Shown: piece after piece, positions 58,847 to 64,000 of the stretch
Position numbering within the stretch: position 1 is the first letter of the stretch
Layout of the letters: the number at the start of each line of letters is the position of its first letter
Source: Pseudomonas sp. LP_7_YM
GTDB taxonomy: Bacteria > Pseudomonadota > Gammaproteobacteria > Pseudomonadales > Pseudomonadaceae
Direction of reading: 5' to 3'
Assembly (NCBI RefSeq): GCF_004364435.1
Contig: NZ_SOCT01000002.1
Location: forward strand, 1 to 64,000
Length of the DNA: 64,000 nucleotides
Program-made: the position numbers and the translations under genes
The notes under the pieces: model-generated
What the model saw: only the letters and a program-made list of their open reading frames with translations
The model's database searches: none
What the model was told of the DNA's origin: nothing

Positions 58847-59557
58847 TTACTTGACGTGCCGTCCACCATTTACGGTCAGTGTGGTGCCGGTGACATAGGG
58901 ATTGTCCAGCAGATAGCGCACGCTCTGGTAGATCACTTCTGGCCCCGGTTCGATGCCCAGTGCCGATTTGGCCAGCGTACGGGCGCGATACGCCGCGTCG
59001 TCGTCGGGTTGAAACATCAGCAGGGCCGGAGCGATGCCGTTGACCTTGATGTGCGGGGCGAATCGAGCGGCGAACGACAGCGTCAGGTTGTCCATGCCCG
59101 CTTTGCTTGCGCAATAGGCGATGTGCTTGTGACTGCCCTTACGCGTGACGTCGTCACCGATGTGAATGATGTCGGCTGTCTCCGAGCGCTGCAAAAGCCC
59201 GGCGCAGTGCAGATTAATCAGGTAGGGCGCGAGCATATGCACGTTAATCAGGCGAGTGAACACGTCGCCTTCATGACCTTCCGTTTCTGCCAGCCATTCG
59301 GAGGCGTTATGCACGATGGCGCGCAGACTGTCGGTGCGGTCCTTAAGCTGTGCGATGAAGCTCAGCACGCTTTCCTGTGATGAAAAGTCTGCCTGAACCG
59401 TGATCGCGCCCAGCGCCTTAAGCCTCTCGACGCCCGGCCGCTCGGAACGGTAGCTGATAATCACCGGCTGGCCCTCGCTCAGCAGCCGTTCTGCGCAGTA
59501 CAAGCCGATACGCTGGCTGGCGCCAGTGATCAGGACAGGGGCAGGGGAAGAGGCCAT
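58847..59557 (-). CDS. folM: Dihydromonapterin reductase
   Basis: A 236-aa short-chain dehydrogenase with the nucleotide motif [18 protein letters not shown], the active-site [16 protein letters not shown] and the C-terminal [15 protein letters not shown]. It reduces dihydromonapterin to tetrahydromonapterin. First gene of folM-folE-folX. A lone TGTACA (59689-59694) lies 132 bp upstream. Confidence 0.92.
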   Translation of the reverse strand: MASSPAPVLITGASQRIGLYCAERLLSEGQPVIISYRSERPGVERLKALGAITVQADFSSQESVLSFIAQLKDRTDSLRAIVHNASEWLAETEGHEGDVFTRLINVHMLAPYLINLHCAGLLQRSETADIIHIGDDVTRKGSHKHIAYCASKAGMDNLTLSFAARFAPHIKVNGIAPALLMFQPDDDAAYRARTLAKSALGIEPGPEVIYQSVRYLLDNPYVTGTTLTVNGGRHVK

Positions 59558-59771
59558 GGCAGCTCGCGCGTTATCAGAAAATAAGGAAACCGGAAGGTTG
59601 CGGTATCGGCTCTGAATCGCAATTGATTGCTTTCATTGCGCCATCAGAGAACGAACGTCTGCGGCAAAGTTAACCCAACGGTCAGAGGTGTACAACCAGC
59701 CCGCTGGCAGAGGTCATGGGATACGACCGCAGCGAAAGCGTCCACGAGACCGACGCGCAAGCGTTGCCGTG

Positions 59772-60341
59772 TCAGCGCGTGGAGGCTGGCTCGGCGGGGT
59801 TCGTTGGGACCTGGCCGTTGCTGTGCAGCCATCCTGACAGTAAATGGGTCGACAACGGGATGAACCAGAACACCATCAGCGGGGTGAGGATCAAGGTACT
59901 GATCATGATCCGCGACAGCAAATCCAGCTGGCCCAGCAAGGGCCCCAGTACGTAATTGAAAATCAGTGACACAGGAAAGAATGCCAACCAGATCGCCACA
60001 GCCTGTTTCCATCGGGGAGGGCGTTGACCGACGGTGCCGAACCAGCCCTCCATTCCCCGTACCCGGTGCACCGAGTTTTTTGCGAAAAGCCCGCTGCCAC
60101 GCACCAACCAGGAGCGTCGGGAGGCCGAATGCTCCCACGCGTGCATGGTGGCTTCATCGGCGAAGCGGAATATGATCTGGAATTCGTCGTCTCCCGGAGG
60201 CGGTGCAAGGACGCCGGACCCTAGATAGCCAGGAAAATCGGCAGCGAGCTGTTCGCCTTCATGCAGCCAGGCAATCAGTTCCTGATAGCGACCGTGGGCG
60301 ACGCGACGCGCAACCATTAGCGTGACGGGTGAGGTAGACAT
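59772..60341 (-). CDS. ABM-domain membrane protein
   Basis: A 189-aa protein with an N-terminal antibiotic-biosynthesis-monooxygenase fold (VTLMVARRVAHGRYQELIAW to about residue 100). Two C-terminal membrane segments follow (AVAIWLAFFPVSLIFNYVLG and ISTLILTPLMVFWFIPL). The family is common in Pseudomonas and of unknown substrate. It is divergent from the LitR-type gene at 60556 and may share its light-responsive control; this is inference. Confidence 0.85.
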   Translation of the reverse strand: MSTSPVTLMVARRVAHGRYQELIAWLHEGEQLAADFPGYLGSGVLAPPPGDDEFQIIFRFADEATMHAWEHSASRRSWLVRGSGLFAKNSVHRVRGMEGWFGTVGQRPPRWKQAVAIWLAFFPVSLIFNYVLGPLLGQLDLLSRIMISTLILTPLMVFWFIPLSTHLLSGWLHSNGQVPTNPAEPASTR

Positions 60342-60555
60342 TGTGTATCTCCGGTGGACGAGCGAGTTTCCCGGATAGGGAAATCACAGGGCGCAACGCC
60401 GGGGTGGTGGCGGTGCGTCAGCTTCGTTAAGAGAAGCAAGCAAGGATTATTCCCGAATCCGCATGCAAAGCCAGAAGTCTTTGCCGATCTCGAGACTCAA
60501 GCGCTTGATAGCAGATGTACAATCGAGCACCAATGACTCTGCGAGGGATACTTTG

Positions 60556-61491
60556 ATGACCCGGTTGCTCAGCGCCCCAGTCGGCAGCGATGACGAATTG
60601 CTCCCCATTCGCGAGGTGTCGCGCCTCACTGGCGTCAATTCGGTCACGCTGAGAGCCTGGGAGCGTCGATACGGCTTGATCACGCCGACGCGCACCGACG
60701 GTGGACATCGCCTTTACACACAGGCCGATGTCCACACCGTTCGCAACATCCTGATGTGGACGGAGCGCGGGGTGGCCGTCAGCAAGGTCGGCAAAGTGCT
60801 GGCAGGTATCCGCGATCTGGACGCCAGAGGCAAAGGCCCGCTCGGTTTGGTTGAGAGCGCCGGGCAGCGGACCTGGAAGGCGCGCTTGCGTCAGGCGGTT
60901 AACGACTTCGACGAGCCGGGGCTGGATCAGATTTACGAACAGATTCTCGTCCTTTATCCGCTTGAGGTGGCGTTCGAGGACGTACTGATGCCGGTCTGGC
61001 ACGATTTTGCGTTGCGCCATGATTCATTCGGTCAGACCAGTGAGTGGTTATTTCTGGACAGCTTCCTGCGCACGCGCACCGTGCAGCGGTTGCTGACCCG
61101 TAACGTCCGTGAACACCGCGTGGTACTGACGGCCATACCTGATGGATGCCGAGAGCTGGAACTGTGGGTCGCAGGCCTGCTAATGGCCTGCGAAAAAACT
61201 GCAGTCTGCGTGTTGGCGCCAGGCCAGCCGCTGGAAGAACTGGCACTGGTCTGCGGCAAGATGAAGCCGGATGCGTTGGTGCTGTTTTCCGGTCAGATGC
61301 CGTCGGCGGATCTGAACAGGCGCCTGGAGCGTCTTAGTCTGGGGCTTGAATGCCAATTGTTGCTGGCAGGAACAACCGCCGATATGGCTCAGGACAGTCT
61401 GCAAGGCTCGGCGATTGGCTGTCTGGGCAGCGACGCCGTGGTCATGCAACAGCGTTTGCAGCAATTTCTGGCGGGACGGCTGGATACCTGA
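60556..61491 (+). CDS. MerR/LitR-family regulator beside the LOV gene (PplR2-like)
   Basis: A 311-aa regulator, the same length as the paralogue at 17059. The MerR domain (LPIREVSRLTGVNSVTLRAW, then GHRLYTQADVHTV) spans about residues 17-90. The cobalamin-type C-terminal region has PVWHDFALRHDSFGQTSEWL with no EH pair, so the B12 ligand is missing. The ATG at 60556 follows GAGGGAT; the frame is open 31 codons further. A TGTACA half-site (60516-60521) lies upstream. Position near a LOV gene matches pplR2 in P. putida. Confidence 0.87.
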   Translation: MTRLLSAPVGSDDELLPIREVSRLTGVNSVTLRAWERRYGLITPTRTDGGHRLYTQADVHTVRNILMWTERGVAVSKVGKVLAGIRDLDARGKGPLGLVESAGQRTWKARLRQAVNDFDEPGLDQIYEQILVLYPLEVAFEDVLMPVWHDFALRHDSFGQTSEWLFLDSFLRTRTVQRLLTRNVREHRVVLTAIPDGCRELELWVAGLLMACEKTAVCVLAPGQPLEELALVCGKMKPDALVLFSGQMPSADLNRRLERLSLGLECQLLLAGTTADMAQDSLQGSAIGCLGSDAVVMQQRLQQFLAGRLDT

Positions 61492-61569
61492 GCCAGCCGC
61501 GCACTACAAGCTTCGAGATAGGCGACACGATCTAATCTTGCAGCATGAAGCTTAATAGGCCGCAGCTGC

Positions 61570-62175
61570 TTATAGATGCATGGACGGATGGACTTTGCGG
61601 TGTTCCTGAAGGATGTACTGGCGCAGGCGCTCGGTGTCTTCCTTGCTGTTCTGGCTTAGGCGATACGCGGCCAGCCCCTGTTCGGTGAGGCGTTCGAAGG
61701 CCCCGCGCAGGGCAATGGGCGCAATGCCTGACGGGGTGAACCAGGCAGAAAAATATTTCGGCGGTTTGGTCTGCTTGCGGATTTCCAGCAGGATGCCTTT
61801 GAACGAAATCTCGTGAACCCACAACGCGGTCAGGGAGCCCTTTTCCGTTTGGAGCGCGACGGGTTCTGGCAGCGTCAGGCGCCAGGGGCGAATACGCGGG
61901 CCTTCTTCAAAGATGCTGGGAGCGCCGAGTTCCAGGTGCAGTGCATGGAATTCGTCTTCGACCAAATGCAGCGGGAAGGTCATCTTCTGGTTGTCGAACT
62001 GCGCCTGAAGTGTGACCTGCTCATGGGCAGCCAGACGCGTGAGCAGATCCTGAATCTGCACGCCGCCGTTGACCACCAGGCTGCTGGAGTTGTCGCCCTG
62101 ATTCAGCTTGGGGTTGTGCTGCATGTTCTGGATAAACTCCAGCTCATCCTCAGTAAGGATATTGTCGCGCTGCAT
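61570..62175 (-). CDS. Unknown protein between the LitR and LOV genes
   Basis: A 201-aa soluble protein opening MQRDNILTEDELEFIQNMQH. The middle is beta-rich with RPWRLTLPEPVAL and ALWVHEISFKGILLEIRK, which faintly recalls a PilZ-like barrel, but the RxxxR and DxSxxG motifs are not clear. The C-terminus is helical. No signal or membrane segment. It shares orientation with the LOV gene 82 bp upstream, so the two may be co-expressed. Confidence 0.75.
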   Translation of the reverse strand: MQRDNILTEDELEFIQNMQHNPKLNQGDNSSSLVVNGGVQIQDLLTRLAAHEQVTLQAQFDNQKMTFPLHLVEDEFHALHLELGAPSIFEEGPRIRPWRLTLPEPVALQTEKGSLTALWVHEISFKGILLEIRKQTKPPKYFSAWFTPSGIAPIALRGAFERLTEQGLAAYRLSQNSKEDTERLRQYILQEHRKVHPSMHL

Positions 62176-62257
62176 TGTCGAGCTCGATTAACCGGTTATT
62201 GAAAAAGCAGACATTAAATCCACTGCTTGGTTGCTTCCATTCGTCAGCGGCAGACTA

Positions 62258-62704
62258 TCAGCGCTTCAACGCCTCGATTTCCAGCCGAGCTTGCGCCAGT
62301 TCTGCCTGTAGTTCGACAACTTTCTGTTGCGTCTGCACATGTTCGGTGACGTCTTTCTGGATGCCAATGAAATACATCAGTTTTTCGGCATCGTTGAATA
62401 CCGGCGTGATAGACAGCTCATTCCAGAATGAGCTTCCATCCTTGCGATAGTTGCGAAGAACCTGACGACAGGGCTGGCCTTTCTTTAAGGCGTCGCGAAT
62501 GGCTCTGCGTGCGAACTGGTTGCGGTCATCCCCTTGCAGCAGTCTGCAATCCTGATAAAGAACTTCGTCGGCGCTGAAACCGGTCAGCCGCTCGAACGCC
62601 TTGTTGGCATAAATGAGAATGTTATCGTCCCCTTCATGTTCGGCGATGACGATCCCGTCGTTCGAGGCGTCGACCGCCAGTTGCATCAGCTTTGCATTGA
62701 TCAT
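62258..62704 (-). CDS. Short LOV blue-light photoreceptor (PpSB-LOV type)
   Basis: A 148-aa protein made of one LOV/PAS core (about residues 16-118) with a C-terminal helix of heptad character (VVELQAELAQARLEIEALKR). The photoadduct Cys53 is in YQDCRLLQGDDRNQ, and the flavin contacts NYRKDGSSFWNELSITPV and FIGIQKDV are intact. It closely resembles the P. putida PpSB1/PpSB2-LOV proteins, which lack an output domain and act with PplR regulators. CRLLQ replaces the usual CRFLQ. Confidence 0.92.
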   Translation of the reverse strand: MINAKLMQLAVDASNDGIVIAEHEGDDNILIYANKAFERLTGFSADEVLYQDCRLLQGDDRNQFARRAIRDALKKGQPCRQVLRNYRKDGSSFWNELSITPVFNDAEKLMYFIGIQKDVTEHVQTQQKVVELQAELAQARLEIEALKR

Positions 62705-62803
62705 CTTCAGCCTCCATGCGAGTTCGCAGAGGCGGCATTCTAAGACATTGCATCTGTCTGGGGCATAATGCCGGACGATTTCAATCAGTCACAGGATTAC
62801 CCA

Positions 62804-63259
62804 ATGAAAGTCGCCATTGTTTCGGGATCGGTATACGGCTCTGCCGAAGAGGTTGCCCGACACGCCCAGCAGATCATCAAGGATGCCGGTCACGAAGTGC
62901 TGTTCAATTCACGGGTGACGCTGGCTGAACTGCAGGCATATGCCCCCGATGCGTTCCTGGCCGTGACCTCGACCACGGGCCTTGGCGAGTTGCCGGACAA
63001 CATCGTGCCGCTCTATTCGCAAATCCGCGACGTACTCCCGGCCGCATGGCGGGGCTTGCCGGGCGGCGTAATCGCATTGGGCGACGCCAGCTACGGCGAT
63101 ACCTTCTGTGGTGGGGGTGAGCAGTTGCGCGAATTGTTTCTCGAATTGGGTGTTCGTGAAGTGCAGCAGATGCTGCGTCTGGATGCCAGCGAAACGGTCA
63201 CCCCTGAAAGCGATGCCGAGCCTTGGCTGGCTGAGTTCATCAGCAAGCTCGGCGCCTGA
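62804..63259 (+). CDS. Flavodoxin (MioC-like)
   Basis: A 151-aa FMN-binding flavodoxin: MKVAIVSGSVYGSAEEVARH contains the phosphate loop, and VTSTTGLGELPDNI plus ALGDASYGDTFCGGG the isoalloxazine contacts. Electron partners are unknown. The start at 62804 fits flavodoxin length; the frame opens 12 codons earlier. It is divergent from the LOV gene, sharing a 99-bp region. Confidence 0.9.
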   Translation: MKVAIVSGSVYGSAEEVARHAQQIIKDAGHEVLFNSRVTLAELQAYAPDAFLAVTSTTGLGELPDNIVPLYSQIRDVLPAAWRGLPGGVIALGDASYGDTFCGGGEQLRELFLELGVREVQQMLRLDASETVTPESDAEPWLAEFISKLGA

Positions 63260-63473
63260 TTCAACCCTGTGCCGATGTTCCCCGCGTCTGGATCAAGGCA
63301 CTGAGCACACCGGTTATCCCGTTGCGTTATCGAGCGCCATTCAGTGGGCCTCGTATTGATTGTGGCCTGCTCGCACCTGGTTGAGACTCGGTGACTGTTC
63401 AGCGCGTTCTCGAGCCATCCGGTCGGTCCAGGTTCATGGCAGAAGTTGAGAGCAGGCGCCATTACCGGGGAGG

Positions 63474-63687
63474 TTGGCATGGGTGAAGCGTTACGTTGTC
63501 GAAAACAAAGTAGTCATCGTCACGGGTGCCGGGGGCGGACTTGGGCGTGCCCACAGCCTTGCTGTTCGCCCGGCATGGCGCGCAGGTACTTGTCAACGAT
63601 CTGGGCGGATCGGCTCATGGCGAAGGTGCCAACGCTTCAGCTACCAGCCGGGTTGTGGCAGAAACTCGCGGTTTGATGGTGTTTGTA
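63474..63687 (+). pseudogene. Short-chain dehydrogenase, frameshifted N-terminal fragment
   Basis: One frame encodes RYVVENKVVIVTGAGGGLGRAHS, the NAD loop of an HSD17B4-type SDR. After CACAGCCTTGCTGTTCG the frame slips by one base to FARHGAQVLVNDLGGSAHGE, then ANASATSRVVAETRG and stops at about 63687. The catalytic Ser-Tyr-Lys part is absent. It is a degraded gene in a 600-bp interval (63260-63856) with no other gene. Confidence 0.8.
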
Positions 63688-63856
63688 TAGCGGCCAGTTC
63701 CAAAGATGGGATTGGCCTTTTTGTAGGGCTGTTATTTGTTTGTGTGTAGGAATACTCTCTTTATCAGGCAATGATCCCGTCTTTAACCTTTATGTCTAAA
63801 CTTCTGCGTCAGCGCTCCGACAGGTTCTGAAAATCGATGTGGTCTTCGGAGGATTT

Positions 63857-64000
63857 ATGATCGGGAATTTGAGCAAGGTTCAAGAGCGACTGAAATTCTA
63901 TACAGTTGTTCCAGATAATCGATTCAGCGTCAACTCGGGGCTTAGTCCAAGTGAAGAGGCAGCGAAGCAAAAAGTTCGCCAGTACTGGGCGGACCAGGAT
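63857..64000 (+). CDS. Unknown protein, 5' part only (runs off window)
   Basis: An ATG with GGAGG close upstream (63848-63852) opens a frame of 48 codons with no stop before the window ends: MIGNLSKVQERLKFYTVVPD, then SGLSPSEEAAKQKVRQYWAD. The base composition is AT-richer than in neighbouring genes. No family is recognised and no signal peptide or HrpL box is seen. Confidence 0.6.
   Translation, partial: MIGNLSKVQERLKFYTVVPDNRFSVNSGLSPSEEAAKQKVRQYWADQD

Noticed and set aside
63700..63856. HrpL box in front of the last partial gene
   Set aside because: No GGAACC-N15/16-CCAC motif is present, so a type III effector cannot be claimed from the promoter.

Overview
This window is chromosomal DNA of a Pseudomonas, most likely of the P. 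syringae group (moderate confidence on the group). The order lolB-ispE-tRNA(Gln)-prs-rplY-pth-ychF, hemA-prfA-prmC-moeB-murI-pagL, phrB-merR, hemH, uraA-upp-hpt and mqo is the conserved Pseudomonas arrangement. The base composition, the REP-like palindromes and the IS remnants fit the same genus.

Layout. 1-2372 is a nest of insertion sequences: an IS66-type element (96-2135) with an IS630-like transposase fragment on one side and an IS5-like fragment on the other. 2466-9380 is a leftward housekeeping block (ychF, pth, rplY, prs, tRNA-Gln, ispE, lolB, a TPR lipoprotein). 9638-15020 runs rightward (hemA, prfA, prmC, moeB, murI, pagL). 15157-22571 is a photobiology locus. Its leftward genes are phrB, a MerR/LitR-type regulator, a DUF523-DUF1722 protein, a Trp-rich protein and a renalase-like flavoprotein. 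Its rightward genes are a TIGR01777 epimerase and hemH. 22701-31239 holds nucleobase salvage (uraA, upp, hpt), mqo and small envelope or unknown genes. 31383-40500 holds acyltransferase, SRAP, M48 peptidase, a manganese-riboswitch-controlled GDT1 transporter, an RsmC-like methylase, a hydroxyacid dehydrogenase, LysE and acyl-CoA ligase genes. 40854-50592 holds a DUF1302 outer-membrane protein, a LuxR remnant, HD-GYP, AraC, TauE, OmpA, an acyltransferase and pta. 50733-56650 holds a broken DUF3565 gene, slyD, glutathione peroxidase, Old Yellow Enzyme, cysZ, a peroxiredoxin and trxB. 56682-64000 holds an IS4 remnant, hopJ, DUF1244, folX-folE-folM, an ABM protein, a second LitR-type MerR, an unknown gene, a short LOV photoreceptor, a flavodoxin, a broken SDR and an incomplete ORF at the edge.

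The most coherent system in the window is a light response split over two loci. The locus at 60556-62704 encodes a LitR/PplR-type MerR regulator lacking the adenosylcobalamin ligands, and a short LOV protein with the photoadduct cysteine (Cys53). The locus at 15604-22571 encodes the likely effectors: photolyase, a second LitR-like MerR and a haem-synthesis enzyme. Its promoter carries two perfect TGTACA-N12-TGTACA direct repeats. One of them encloses the -35 hexamer of a good sigma70-like promoter, which suggests light-relieved repression. This matches the published PplR/PpSB-LOV scheme of P. putida KT2440. The tandem operator arrangement, a probable third operator, and the likely links to hemH, the flavoprotein and the pterin genes are what deserve testing.

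Decayed genes seen directly include a DUF3565 gene with one internal stop, a probable frameshifted small cysteine-containing ORF (46408-46634), a LuxR HTH remnant, a frameshifted SDR and three transposase fragments. Many starts were moved inward from the longest ORF, on ribosome-binding sites, signal sequences or family length.
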